From: an uncultured Pseudomonadales bacterium
GTDB lineage: Bacteria; Pseudomonadota; Gammaproteobacteria; Pseudomonadales; Azotimanducaceae
Reading direction: 5' to 3'
DNA length: 64,000 nucleotides
Assembly (NCBI GenBank): GCA_951813515.1
Contig: OX638346.1
Coordinates: 3,775,617 to 3,839,616 of the forward strand
Below the pieces are notes generated by a model that had not been told where the DNA came from, ran no database searches, and saw only the letters and a program-made list of their open reading frames with translations. Positions 46,066-54,735 of the stretch are shown here, piece by piece. The first letter of the stretch is position 1, and the number at the start of each line of letters is the position of its first letter. Made by a program: the position numbers and the translations under genes.

Positions 46066-47168
46066 GGAATCACCCCAGTTGGCGAATGCGCCGAAGAAAG
46101 TCGGCTTCGGACTCCGAGGCCACGGCCGCGGCGGCGATCGCCGCATCAGGCGACTCGGCGAAAGCGCGCCCTGCAAGCAGGGTGTCCGCAAGACCGGGTG
46201 AGATTTCAATGCCGCGAGATCGCAATATCCCGCACGCCAGCGCCGCCCGACCTGCGGTGTGGCCCTCGGCATGACCGACGTTGTACCCCTTTCGTCGCTG
46301 AGAGCGAAGCAGCGGGTCATCGTCGGGACCGGTGCCCTCTTCCGCGCCCATGGCCATCCCGACCCGCTCCAGAACCGCGCAGGTGAGTGCCGACGGCGTC
46401 GTCTCGTTCATCGCGTCGTGAATCTCGACCGCCCCCCACCCCGAAAACGCCCGGCTCTCCGGGGCGACCTCATAGCCGTTCTCTCCCAGCAGATAGATCG
46501 TCAATCCGGGAACCAGCCCTCGGGGACGACTCGACGCCGCCCGGTCCGGCACCTCCACCCACAACTCCGGGAATCCCCACGCCTCGTATTGCAGCAGCTT
46601 GCCTCGGCGCACATCCGTCGTGTGGTCCGCCTCCAGCACCACATCGGGGATGTCGTGCTCGCCGACGACCATGGCGCGAAGCCCGGGCAGGACCGCCCGA
46701 TTCGGCCGCAGGTACACGGACTGGTCCGACTGCATGACCCGCCTGGGTTGCCCGTCCCCGTCGCGCTGAAGCAGATCCATCGCGCCGTAGCATGTGATCG
46801 GCGAACCGCGCACGGCGGCGATGCGCTCCGCCAACGCGGACAATGCTTGCCCCGGGCGTTCATGAACAGGGCTGGTCGGTTCGCGAACCACCCATGCCGT
46901 CTCCGCGCGCGCGTCCCAAAGCTCGAGGCGTCCGTCAAAAACCTCCAGCTCTTCGTGCGTCAGACGCATGGGTTCGCAGCCCGGAAACTTCAACGCGGGC
47001 AAAGATGCCGCACCCTGCTCCACCGACGCGTCCAGGATGCGCGGCAAGGCGAATATCCGAGGAATCCGGTTCGGGGATCGAGCGGGAAACCCCCGCCAAG
47101 GTACGTTGCTGGCCATGCCGGAATTCTACACTCGGGCTGAAAGAGGCGGAAGCCGACCCACGCTCGGC
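46066..47168. repeat. Long direct repeat unit A (Uma2 gene plus flanks)
   Basis: This unit matches 49894-51007 in the same orientation with only scattered substitutions and small indels. Matching sequence begins near GGAATCAC and ends at CGCTCGGC, about 50 bases upstream of the gene start, after which the two loci differ completely. Confidence 0.85.
46070..47116 (-). CDS. Uma2-family (DUF820) putative endonuclease, copy A
   Basis: The 348-residue protein contains the PD-(D/E)XK-like core of Uma2 proteins, with PDVVLEADHTTDVRRGKLLQ then YEAWGFPELWVEVPD. The acidic and lysine-region residues are present. The C-terminal third has a GHAEGHTAGRA stretch and a helix rich in Ala. Uma2 proteins are common in bacteria with many mobile elements; their biological role is not established. 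It is nearly identical to copy B (361 residues), differing mainly by a short GHA-type repeat and by the last few residues, where one indel changes the stop. Confidence 0.8.
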   Translation of the reverse strand: MASNVPWRGFPARSPNRIPRIFALPRILDASVEQGAASLPALKFPGCEPMRLTHEELEVFDGRLELWDARAETAWVVREPTSPVHERPGQALSALAERIAAVRGSPITCYGAMDLLQRDGDGQPRRVMQSDQSVYLRPNRAVLPGLRAMVVGEHDIPDVVLEADHTTDVRRGKLLQYEAWGFPELWVEVPDRAASSRPRGLVPGLTIYLLGENGYEVAPESRAFSGWGAVEIHDAMNETTPSALTCAVLERVGMAMGAEEGTGPDDDPLLRSQRRKGYNVGHAEGHTAGRAALACGILRSRGIEISPGLADTLLAGRAFAESPDAAIAAAAVASESEADFLRRIRQLG

Positions 47169-47310
47169 GACACGCCTCCTGCTTGACTGGTTCGACCTGA
47201 AAACCCGGCCGACCCCGCCCTTGAACTACGCCCGCTCAAGGGCCTTGTGGTGCTCGATGAGATTCACCGTTTGCCCTCCGCTGCTGCGTACTTTGGCCGA
47301 TCACCAAAGG
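47165..47310 (+). pseudogene. N-terminal fragment of a DUF4143 AAA-type ATPase
   Basis: Three reading frames together give LLLDWFDL, then PENPADPALELRPLKGLVVL followed by DEIHRLP (Walker B at 47247-47273), then PPLLRTLADHQ. This is the order seen around the Walker B motif of DUF4143 ATPases, interrupted by two small frameshifts. The Walker A part is missing. It joins directly to a recD tail. A C-terminal piece of the same kind of protein is at 49103-49763. Confidence 0.6.
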
Positions 47311-47409
47311 GTGACCGTGCGCACCGACGAATGCACTGTCGCCGCCGCAATACGCCGGAGGACGGCCCCCCGCGCAACCGGTCTGCCCGGACGGCCTCGG
47401 GACAGTTGA
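47311..47409 (+). pseudogene. Duplicated 3' end of recD
   Basis: Thirty-two codons and a TGA read VTVRTDECTVAAAIRRRTAP then RATGLPGRP. The intact RecD ends VTVRADEDTVAAAIRRTTAR then ATGLPDRLQE. DNA matches begin sharply at GTGACCGTGCGC (47311, counterpart 45827). No other part of recD is present upstream, so this is a detached tail with no function of its own. Confidence 0.75.
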
Positions 47410-47418
47410 GAGCCCGCG

Positions 47419-48204
47419 CTACCGCCGTGCGAGCTGGATCTGCGAGAGGCGCGCGCCGCCATCGAGGATCAATGTCTCCCCCGTCACGAGGTCCGCCCCT
47501 TCGATGAAGTAAAGAATGGTTTCGGCCACGGTATCCGGTGTCGCCGTGAGTCGTAGCGGAGCACTCGCCTCCAGGGACGCCTTCGCGGCCGCATAGCGTT
47601 CCGCGCCCATGCCGCTTTCGAGCCAACGGCCCTGAATGAACCCGGGACACACGGTGTTCACGCGAATTTCCGGACCCAGCGCCCGGGCGAGCGACAGGGT
47701 CATGGTGATCAATGCGCCCTTGGACGCCGCGTACGCGACCGAACTGCCGCCCCCGGTCACGCCTGCGGTCGACGAGACGTTCACTATGCTGCCGCGGCCA
47801 CCGGTGCGCATCGCGGGGACCACCGCGCGCGTCGCCTGGTACGCGCCCACGGTATTGACCGCGTAGATCTGCAGGAAGTCCTCCCTGGTCAACCCCTCGA
47901 GATCGTCGTGGGCATTGAATTTCGTCGTGCCCGCGTTGTTGACCAGCGCGTCGATGCGGCCCCACTTGTCAACCGCCGCGCGCGCCAGCGCTCGACATCC
48001 TTCGTCGTCGGCAACATCCGCCTGCACCACGGCCGTCTCGACCCCGAATGCCTCGCACGCCGCCTGCGTCTCTCTCGCTCCCGCCTCGTTATGGGCGAAA
48101 TTGATGACCACATGGCAGCCTTTCTCCGCCAGTTGGCGCGCACAAGCGGCGCCTACGCCCGAAGAAGAGCCCGTTACGATCGCTACGCCGTCCTGAATGT
48201 CCAT
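47419..48204 (-). CDS. SDR-family oxidoreductase
   Basis: The 261-residue protein starts at the ATG at 48204 (MDIQDGVAIVTG); an upstream start at 48321 adds 39 residues that do not fit. It has the NAD(P)-binding TGSSSGVGAACA, NNAG and the active site with Ser in NVSSTAGVTGG and YAASK. This is a classical short-chain dehydrogenase/reductase with FabG-like layout. The substrate is unknown. It is divergent from the HAD gene, sharing 134 bases. Confidence 0.9.
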   Translation of the reverse strand: MDIQDGVAIVTGSSSGVGAACARQLAEKGCHVVINFAHNEAGARETQAACEAFGVETAVVQADVADDEGCRALARAAVDKWGRIDALVNNAGTTKFNAHDDLEGLTREDFLQIYAVNTVGAYQATRAVVPAMRTGGRGSIVNVSSTAGVTGGGSSVAYAASKGALITMTLSLARALGPEIRVNTVCPGFIQGRWLESGMGAERYAAAKASLEASAPLRLTATPDTVAETILYFIEGADLVTGETLILDGGARLSQIQLARR

Positions 48205-48338
48205 CCTGCATTGTCCCTTTGTCCGCGACTGGTGTCCGACGCGGCTTTCGGCGCCGGTCGTCCGAAACCCTATGATAAGGTCACGCCCGCGAATCGAGGG
48301 CGACTGATCGTCCACCAGCAAGTGCGGGGAAGAGACCC

Positions 48339-48995
48339 ATGCGTCAAGGCATCGAAGCGGTCCTGTGGGACATAGGCGGCGTCCTGACCGCGAGCCCGTT
48401 CGAAGCCTTCAACCGGTTTGAAGCGGCGAACGGTCTGCCTCGCGACTTCATTCGCGGCGTCAACGCGACGAACCCGAAAACCAACGCCTGGGCGCAATTC
48501 GAGTCGAACCAGGTCGATGCCGATGCTTTCGATGCCCTGTTTCACGCCGAAACCGCGGCGCTCGGCCATCCGGTGCACGGCAAGCGGCTGCTCGAGATCC
48601 TGAGCGGCGCGCCTCGACCGCGCATGATCCAAGCCTTGCGCAGTTGCAAGGGGCATTTCCGCGTCGGCGCCATCACGAACAACATGAAACCCGCGAGCGA
48701 AAGCCCGCCGGCCACGAAGGACGCAAAACGCGCAGCGCTCATGGAGAAGGCGATGTCGCTGTTCGAGGTCGTCGTCGAGTCGAGCATCGAGGGAGTCCGC
48801 AAACCCGACCCCGCCATCTATCGCATCGCCTGCGAACGCCTGGGCGTCGAGCCGGCCCGAACGGTGTTCCTGGATGACCTGGGCATCAACCTGAAGCCCG
48901 CCCGCGCCATGGGTATGCACACGATCAAGGTGTTGAACGAAGACCAGGCGCTGGCCGAACTGTCGGCGATTACCGGCTTGCGCTTCGACTCCTGA
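48339..48995 (+). CDS. HAD-superfamily hydrolase
   Basis: The 218-residue protein starts MRQGIEAVLWDIGGVLTASP. The nucleophile motif is WDIGGV, with Asp11 as nucleophile; the usual second Asp of DxD is Gly, as in some epoxide-hydrolase-type HAD domains. Motif II is AITNNMK, motif III lysine lies in SSIEGVRKPDPAIY, and motif IV is VFLDDLGINL. It belongs to the HAD-IA group near the N-terminal domain of soluble epoxide hydrolase and ACAD10. The substrate is unknown. A short scrap of a related gene is at about 49781-49870. Confidence 0.88.
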   Translation: MRQGIEAVLWDIGGVLTASPFEAFNRFEAANGLPRDFIRGVNATNPKTNAWAQFESNQVDADAFDALFHAETAALGHPVHGKRLLEILSGAPRPRMIQALRSCKGHFRVGAITNNMKPASESPPATKDAKRAALMEKAMSLFEVVVESSIEGVRKPDPAIYRIACERLGVEPARTVFLDDLGINLKPARAMGMHTIKVLNEDQALAELSAITGLRFDS

Positions 48996-49102
48996 GGAGT
49001 CCCACCGCCCAAGCGTGATGCGGATCTGAAAGTCTGCGGGACGAGTCGGCAAAGTTGGCGCGCGCGGGGCAGAGTCGACTCTGGAAACGCCTTCGGCGTT
49101 AA

Positions 49103-49763
49103 CGTGAGCTACCGAATGGACGGCCGCATCACGGCGGGAGCGTGCTCCCATCCATACCGCCCGCCACGCTGCGCCGCTTCTGGACCATGCTGGCGCACTG
49201 GCATGGGGGGGGTATGGAACGGGGCTGAATTCGGTCGCGCATTCGGCGTTTCGCACACCACGGTCAGACGCTATCTGGACTTGCTCACATCGTTGTTCGT
49301 GGTGCGCCAACTGCCGCCCTGGTTCGAGAACATCAGCAAACGTCAAGTCCGCTCGCCGAAGGTCTACGTCGCGGACTCGGGCATTCTCCACGCGCTGCTC
49401 GGCCTGTCGTCCCGGGAAGATGTCCTTTCACATCCCAAAGTGGGCGCCTCTTGGGAGGGCTTCGTCATCGGCGAGATCATCCATGTGCTTGCCGCGCGTT
49501 CCGATCAGTGCTTCCACTGGTCCACCCATAGCGGCGCGGCACTCGATCTGCTGATCACCGACGGCAATCGCCGCTATGGATTTGAAGTGAAGCGCTCGGA
49601 AGCGCCCCGACTGACGCCATCGATGCGCTCAGCGCTGCAGACGTTGAACCTCGACCGGCTGGATGTGGTGCATGCCGGCACAGAACGCTACCAAATGGAG
49701 TCTCGAATCCGGGCTTTGCCAGCGTCCCACATTTCGGCCGAACTCCCCAGTGGGCGGGAATGA
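49103..49763 (+). pseudogene. C-terminal half of a DUF4143 ATPase with a homopolymer frameshift
   Basis: Residues RELPNGRPHH and IPPATLRRFWTMLAHWHG are read in one frame up to a run of eight G at 49205-49212. After it the next frame continues with VWNGAEFGRAFGVSHTTVRR, PPWFENISKRQVRSPKVYVA and the DUF4143 nuclease-like end WEGFVIGEII...FEVKRSEAP. Seven G would restore one frame. The AAA domain is missing. An uninterrupted 219-residue frame exists from 49104, but its first 35 residues are in the wrong frame. Confidence 0.7.
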
Positions 49764-49780
49764 GCGGTCACGACGCGCCT

Positions 49781-49870
49781 GCGCTTGATGGCTGCACTAA
49801 ACCCGCCGGAGAATCATCACCCTTCCTTAAGGATCCGAAGCGCGCGGCTCTCAAGGAGAAAGGCGATGGT
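49781..49870 (+). pseudogene. Scrap of a second HAD-hydrolase gene
   Basis: The frame reads TKPAGESSPFLKDPKRAALK then EKG. The intact HAD protein nearby has MKPASESPPATKDAKRAALM then EKA at the same region. The match ends just before the Uma2 repeat unit, after which no HAD sequence is seen. Confidence 0.5.
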
Positions 49871-50955
49871 TATCGTGGCACCGACGCGTCCTCGGAATCA
49901 CTCAAGGGGCGAATGCGGCGCAGAAAGTCGGTTTCGGATTCCGCAGCCATGGCCGCAGCAGCGATGGTCGCATCGGACGATTCGGCGAAAGCTGGCGCTT
50001 CTTGCAGGGTGTCCGCAAGACCCGGTGAGATTTCAATGCCGCGAGATCGCAATATCCCGCGCGCCAGCGCCGCGCGACCTGCGGTCTGGCCCTCGGCATG
50101 GCCCTGGGCATGGCCGATGTTGTACCCCTTTCGTCGCTGAGAGCGCAGTAGCGGATCATCGTCGGGACCGGTGCCCTCTTCCGCGCCCATGGCCATCCCT
50201 ACGCGCTCCAGAACCGCGTAGGTGAGTGCCGACGGCGTCGTCTCGTTCATCGCGTCGTGAATCTCGACCGCCGCCCAGCCCGAAAACGCCCGGCTCTCCG
50301 GGGCGACCTCGTAGCCGTTCTCTCCCAGCAGATAGATCGTCAATCCGGGAACCAGCCCTCGGGGACGACTCGACGCCGCCCGGTCCGGCAACTCCACCCA
50401 CAACTCCGGGAATCCCCACGCCTCGTATTGCAGCAGCTTGCCTCGGCGCACGTCCGTCGTGTGGTCCACCTCCAGCACCACATCCGGGATGTCGTGCTCG
50501 CCTACGACCATGGCGCGAAGCCCAGGCAGGACGGCCCGATTCGGCCGCAGGTACACGGACTGGTCCGACTGCATGACCCGCCTGGGTTGCCCGTCCCCGT
50601 CGCGCTGAAGCAGATCCATCGCACCGTAGCATGTGATCGGCGAACCGCGCACGGCGGCGATGCGCTCCGCCAACGCGGACAATGCCTGCCCCGGGCGTTC
50701 ATGGACCGGGCTGGTCGGTTCGCGAACCACCCATGCCGTCTCCACGCCCGCGTCCCAAAGCTCGAGGCGTCCGTCAAAAACCTCCAGCTCTTCGTGCGTC
50801 AGACGCATGGGTTCGCAGCCCGGGAACTTCAACGCGGGCGACAATGCCGCACCGTGATCCACCGACGCGTCCATGATGCGCGGCAAGGCGAATATCGGAG
50901 GAATCCGGTTCGGGGATCGAGCGGGCAAATCCTGCCAAGGCGCGTTGCTGGCCAT
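49870..50955 (-). CDS. Uma2-family (DUF820) putative endonuclease, copy B
   Basis: The 361-residue protein has the same core as copy A, with PDVVLEVDHTTDVRRGKLLQ and YEAWGFPELWVELPD. It differs by a longer GHAQGHAEGQTAGRA stretch (four extra residues) and a longer C-terminal tail ending DSEDASVPR, because one indel near the end shifts the stop. High identity over the whole gene and the short 5' flank shows recent duplication or gene conversion. Activity and role are not known. Confidence 0.8.
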   Translation of the reverse strand: MASNAPWQDLPARSPNRIPPIFALPRIMDASVDHGAALSPALKFPGCEPMRLTHEELEVFDGRLELWDAGVETAWVVREPTSPVHERPGQALSALAERIAAVRGSPITCYGAMDLLQRDGDGQPRRVMQSDQSVYLRPNRAVLPGLRAMVVGEHDIPDVVLEVDHTTDVRRGKLLQYEAWGFPELWVELPDRAASSRPRGLVPGLTIYLLGENGYEVAPESRAFSGWAAVEIHDAMNETTPSALTYAVLERVGMAMGAEEGTGPDDDPLLRSQRRKGYNIGHAQGHAEGQTAGRAALARGILRSRGIEISPGLADTLQEAPAFAESSDATIAAAAMAAESETDFLRRIRPLSDSEDASVPR

Positions 50956-51007
50956 GGCCGAATTCTACACTCGGGCTGAAAGAGGCGGAAGCCGACCCAC
51001 GCTCGGC
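49894..51007. repeat. Long direct repeat unit B (Uma2 gene plus flanks)
   Basis: Partner of 46066-47168, about 3.8 kb away in the same orientation. Recombination between the two would delete or duplicate the SDR and HAD genes. Confidence 0.85.
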
Positions 51008-51041
51008 ACCCCCCTTTCCATCTCTGGAAGCCGACTGTCTG

Positions 51042-51953
51042 TTATGCCACCGGGCCGAGTTTCGAGGTGGCAATCATCGATGCCACAGCCTCGCGGTCCG
51101 GGATGGAGCTGGCAGCACCTGCGCGAGTTGCGGCCAGGGCGCCCGCGGCGGAACCGGCAAGCAATGCATCTCGCATGCGTTGTCCTTCGAGCAATGCGGC
51201 CATCAGGTAGCCGACGAACGCATCGCCGGCGCCGGTCTCGTCCACCGCCTCCACGGCAAAGGCGCCGAAAGCGATACGTTCGGCACCCTTCCCGTAGCGC
51301 AGTCCATCCCGGCCGAGGGTGACGACGACATCGCATGACGGATACCGCTCGCACAGCGCCGCAAAGGCATCATCGACAGCCGATTCTCCCGACAGCGCCT
51401 GCGCTTCCACCTCGTTCACGATCAAGAGATCGACAGCGCCAATGTCGTAGTTGCCTATTCGATCATCAACCGGCGCAAGGTTGAGGGCAAGTTTCTGGCG
51501 CCTATCGGAAGCCATCTTAAAGATGTCTTCCATCCTGTTGATTTCGTTTTGCAAAAGGAGCCAGTCATCGGCATCGCATAGATTGAAGGCAGTATCGATG
51601 TCGGCATCGTTGAGCGTCCGGTTGGCACCTCCGGAGATGACGATCGCATTTTCTCCCGAGGGATTGACCTGGATCACCGCGTGGCCCGAAGGAGAATCCG
51701 TCTCGCGCACGGCGGCGACATCCACGCCGGACTTCGACAACTCCTGCTTCAGCCAGCGGCCTTCCGAACCGACGCAGCCCACGTGGATGACCTGGGCGCC
51801 CGCCCTGGCCGCCGCAAGCGACTGGTTGAGGCCCTTTCCGCCCGCGTGTATGGCGTACTCAAGGCTGGCGACGGTTTCGCCCGCAGCCGTGATGTTCGGC
51901 ACGCTGTAGACGTTGTCGATGCACAACGATCCAAGGTTGACCAGTTTGGGCAT
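51042..51953 (-). CDS. PfkB-family carbohydrate kinase, ribokinase-like
   Basis: The 303-residue protein has the PfkB signatures AGGKGLNQSLAAARAG (37-52) and ETGAGDAFVGYL (239-250), with Asp244 as catalytic base. Length and motifs fit ribokinase, but sugar specificity within PfkB is hard to read from sequence. No sugar transporter or regulator is adjacent. It lies downstream of the MoaD-like gene on the same strand. A run of 16 C (coding strand) sits ten bases upstream of the ATG, in the ribosome-binding region. Confidence 0.88.
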   Translation of the reverse strand: MPKLVNLGSLCIDNVYSVPNITAAGETVASLEYAIHAGGKGLNQSLAAARAGAQVIHVGCVGSEGRWLKQELSKSGVDVAAVRETDSPSGHAVIQVNPSGENAIVISGGANRTLNDADIDTAFNLCDADDWLLLQNEINRMEDIFKMASDRRQKLALNLAPVDDRIGNYDIGAVDLLIVNEVEAQALSGESAVDDAFAALCERYPSCDVVVTLGRDGLRYGKGAERIAFGAFAVEAVDETGAGDAFVGYLMAALLEGQRMRDALLAGSAAGALAATRAGAASSIPDREAVASMIATSKLGPVA

Positions 51954-51963
51954 CTATTTGCTC

Positions 51964-51979
51964 GGGGGGGGGGGGGGGG
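51964..51979. repeat. Homopolymer of 16 G (C on the coding strand)
   Basis: An uninterrupted G16 lies between the stop of the MoaD-like gene and the start of the kinase gene. Such tracts slip readily in replication, so length variation could change spacing of the leader. It may also be an assembly artefact, since homopolymers of this length are hard to read. Confidence 0.85.
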
Positions 51980-51982
51980 TGG

Positions 51983-52225
51983 TTAGCCGCCTTCAATGCG
52001 CTGCATGAAGAAGATTTCGCTATCTTCCCGAATCGGCTCGAGCCAGGCGTCCTGGTAGATCTGGCCGTCGATGGCGACGGCCGACTTGATCAGGACCTGC
52101 TCGATTCCCGGCCACTGCTTGTCCACGGCGCGTACGATACCCCGGTAGTTCGAGGCCTGGACCTCGATCTCCCTGGTGCCACCGGTGTGTTGCAGCAAAT
52201 GCTCGGGAAATACCACCCTTGCCAT
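51983..52225 (-). CDS. MoaD/ThiS-family ubiquitin-like sulfur-carrier protein
   Basis: The 80-residue protein ends in Gly-Gly (RIEGG), the site of adenylation and thiocarboxylation in MoaD/ThiS proteins, with an overall beta-grasp pattern and EVQASNYRGIVRAVDKQWPG. It could donate sulfur for molybdopterin, which would suit the molybdenum hydroxylase genes just upstream, or serve another thiocarboxylate pathway. No MoaE or ThiF partner is adjacent. A MITE-like element separates it from the large hydroxylase subunit. Confidence 0.7.
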   Translation of the reverse strand: MARVVFPEHLLQHTGGTREIEVQASNYRGIVRAVDKQWPGIEQVLIKSAVAIDGQIYQDAWLEPIREDSEIFFMQRIEGG

Positions 52226-52237
52226 GGCTCTGCTCTA

Positions 52238-52444
52238 GTGCTCCGTCACGCCCGAATCTACGGGTATCTGCGGGTATTTTTGGCCCCTGGTGGTTTTCAT
52301 GCGAGGGGGTGCCCCCTCGCGCTCCCCGGCTGAAGGCTCTGTTGCTCCTCCTTGTGTGGGGCCTGCCACACGGCGTCGTCGCGCCTCGCCAGGAACCAAA
52401 AATCCCTCGCAGCTACACGCGCACATTCGGGCTTGACGGAGCAC
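52238..52444 (+). mobile_element. 207-bp MITE-like element, copy B
   Basis: Same length as copy A with the same ends, GTGCTCCGTCA and TGACGGAGCAC. Internally it carries a perfect hairpin with 9-bp arms (GCGAGGGGG...CCCCCTCGC, 52301-52320). It lies between the MoaD-like gene start and the stop of the hydroxylase large subunit, so it interrupts no gene but may act on transcription between them. Confidence 0.8.
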
Positions 52445-52461
52445 TCGCGATTTCGATCCCG

Positions 52462-54723
52462 TCAGGCCTCATCATGCGCGTCGATGGCCGCCAGCACACT
52501 CGGTGGCGACAGCGGCAAGTCGCTGATTCGGAATCCCAGCGCATCACTGACCGCGTTCGACGTCACCGCCAAGGGCGCGACGATGGGCGTCTCGCCGACG
52601 CCTCGGACACCATAGGGATGCGAAGGGTTCGGCACTTCGATGATCTGCGTATCGATCATCGGCATATCCGACGCTACCGGAATTCGATAATCGAGGAATC
52701 CCGCATTCTCCATCACGCCGTTGTTGTCGTAGACGTACTCCTCGTTGAGGGCCCAGCCGAGGCCCTGTACGGCACCTCCCTGCATCTGCCCTTCCACGTA
52801 GGCTGGATGAATCGCCGTTCCGGCGTCCTGGATCGCGGTGAAATTGAGGACATCCACCTTTCCGGTCTCCCGGTCGACGGTCACGTCCGCGAAGTTCACC
52901 GAAAACGACGCCCCGGCACCCTGCGCGTTCAAACTTGCCCGTCCGAGGATAGGACCGCCCGTGCGACCTGCGTTCCCCGCGATATCGGCGAGGCTCAGTG
53001 GCGCGACATCGATGTTGACGCCGGGCTTCGGAACCGCCTCGCCATCCGTCCAGTCCACCTGGTCCGCATCGATATCCCAGGTCATGGCCGCCCGCTGCTT
53101 GCACTCGGCGATGATGTCTTCGCAGGCCTGCACGACCGCCAGACCAGTGGCAAAGGTCGTTCGGCTACCGCCGGTGACATTGCAGAACCCGGTGGATTCC
53201 GTATCGCCCACATGGGCACGCACGATGTTGTACGGCACGCCCAGCGTCTCCGCCGCCATGAGGCACATGGACGCGCGCGAGCCCCCGATGTCAGGACTAC
53301 CTTCCATGACCGTCACCGTGCCGTCCTCGGACAGCCGGACTTCCGCGCTCGATTGCATGCCGATGTTGAACCAGAAACCCGCCGCGATACCGCGACCGGT
53401 CCCTTCCGCTTTCGGTGTCGTGTAGTTCGGATGGGCCTTCGCCGCTTCCAGGCACTTCTTGATTCCTATGGGGGGGAACGTGGGTCCGTAGGGTGCGTGG
53501 GTGCCTTCGTCGGCGCAGTTCGCGAGCCGCAGATCGATGGGGTCCATACCCAGTTTGCGAGCGAGTTCGTCGATCGTCGATTCCATGGCGTGCAGCGACT
53601 GCGGCGCGCCGGGCGCCCGATAGGCAGCAGCCTTGGGCTTGTTGACCAGCACGTCGAATCCCTCGATGCGGAAGTTGTCAAGGTCGTAGGGGGCGAACAC
53701 GGACATGCATCCCGGACCCACCGGAGCGCCGGGAAATGCGCCCGCTTCGTATGCGAGCCATGCCGTGGCCGCGGTGATCGTGCCGTCCCGCTTCGCGCCA
53801 ACCTTGACCCGGCAATGCGATGCGGAGGTCGGCCCCGTAGCCCGGAACACTTCTTCCCGCGACATGACCATCTTGACCGGGCGACCGGTCAACTCCGACA
53901 GTTTTACCGCCAGGGGTTCCAGGTAGATGACTGTCTTGCCGCCGAAACCGCCTCCGATTTCCGACGGTATGACCTTGATCTCACCGACGCTCTTGCCGAG
54001 CACGCCGGCTGTCATCGACCGCACGTCGAAGTGGCCCTGGGTGCAGCACCAGACCGTCGCCCTGCCTTCCTCGTCCAAGGTCGCCGTGCACGCGTGGGGC
54101 TCGATGTAGCCCTGGTGCGCGGTGGGCACGCGGTATGCGCCTTCAACCACCACATCGGCTGCGGCAAACCCGGCTTCCGGGTCGCCGCGTTCGAATTTCG
54201 TGATGGCGGCTATGTTGCTTGGCGCATCGCCTTGACCGCCACCAGTGCGCTGGTGCTCGTCCACCAGCGGCGCGCCATCCGCCATGGCGGTATCGACGTC
54301 GAGCACCGGCGGCAACACTTCGTAATCCACGTCGATCAATTCGAGCGCACTTTCGGCCAGGAACGCCGTCTTGGCCGCGACCGCCGCTACGGCGTGCCCA
54401 TGGTAGAGCGCCTTGTCCCGGGCCATGATGTTCTTCGCCAGGTCCGATACCGTCCCGCCGCCTTCGCCGGAGATCTCGCCCTCGGCGCCGGAAGGAAAGT
54501 CGGCCCCCGATATCACCGCGTAGACACCGGGCAACTGCAACGCCCGGCTGGCATCGATGCTCTTGATTCGCGCGTGGGCGTGCGGGCTGCGCAACACCTT
54601 GCCGTGAATCATGTTCGGCAGGGTCATGTCCGCGCCGAAGTTGGCGCGACCGGTGACCTTGTCCACCCCATCCGGCCGGACAGGCCGGGTGCCAATCGCT
54701 CTATAGTCTCGTGCTTCCGCCAC
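52462..54723 (-). CDS. Xanthine dehydrogenase family molybdopterin-binding large subunit
   Basis: The 753-residue protein binds the molybdenum cofactor and oxidises a heterocycle or aldehyde by hydroxylation with water. It has VDKVTGRANFGADM at the start, EIGGGFGGK in the cofactor region, AAYRAPGAPQ (not the CoxL active-site loop of true CO dehydrogenase) and the C-terminal YGVRGVGE, whose glutamate (about 707) is the catalytic base. It is third in the FAD, iron-sulfur, molybdenum subunit order. The true substrate cannot be read from this sequence. A large frame on the opposite strand is a shadow. Confidence 0.93.
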   Translation of the reverse strand: MAEARDYRAIGTRPVRPDGVDKVTGRANFGADMTLPNMIHGKVLRSPHAHARIKSIDASRALQLPGVYAVISGADFPSGAEGEISGEGGGTVSDLAKNIMARDKALYHGHAVAAVAAKTAFLAESALELIDVDYEVLPPVLDVDTAMADGAPLVDEHQRTGGGQGDAPSNIAAITKFERGDPEAGFAAADVVVEGAYRVPTAHQGYIEPHACTATLDEEGRATVWCCTQGHFDVRSMTAGVLGKSVGEIKVIPSEIGGGFGGKTVIYLEPLAVKLSELTGRPVKMVMSREEVFRATGPTSASHCRVKVGAKRDGTITAATAWLAYEAGAFPGAPVGPGCMSVFAPYDLDNFRIEGFDVLVNKPKAAAYRAPGAPQSLHAMESTIDELARKLGMDPIDLRLANCADEGTHAPYGPTFPPIGIKKCLEAAKAHPNYTTPKAEGTGRGIAAGFWFNIGMQSSAEVRLSEDGTVTVMEGSPDIGGSRASMCLMAAETLGVPYNIVRAHVGDTESTGFCNVTGGSRTTFATGLAVVQACEDIIAECKQRAAMTWDIDADQVDWTDGEAVPKPGVNIDVAPLSLADIAGNAGRTGGPILGRASLNAQGAGASFSVNFADVTVDRETGKVDVLNFTAIQDAGTAIHPAYVEGQMQGGAVQGLGWALNEEYVYDNNGVMENAGFLDYRIPVASDMPMIDTQIIEVPNPSHPYGVRGVGETPIVAPLAVTSNAVSDALGFRISDLPLSPPSVLAAIDAHDEA

Positions 54724-54735
54724 TCGAGTTCTCCC

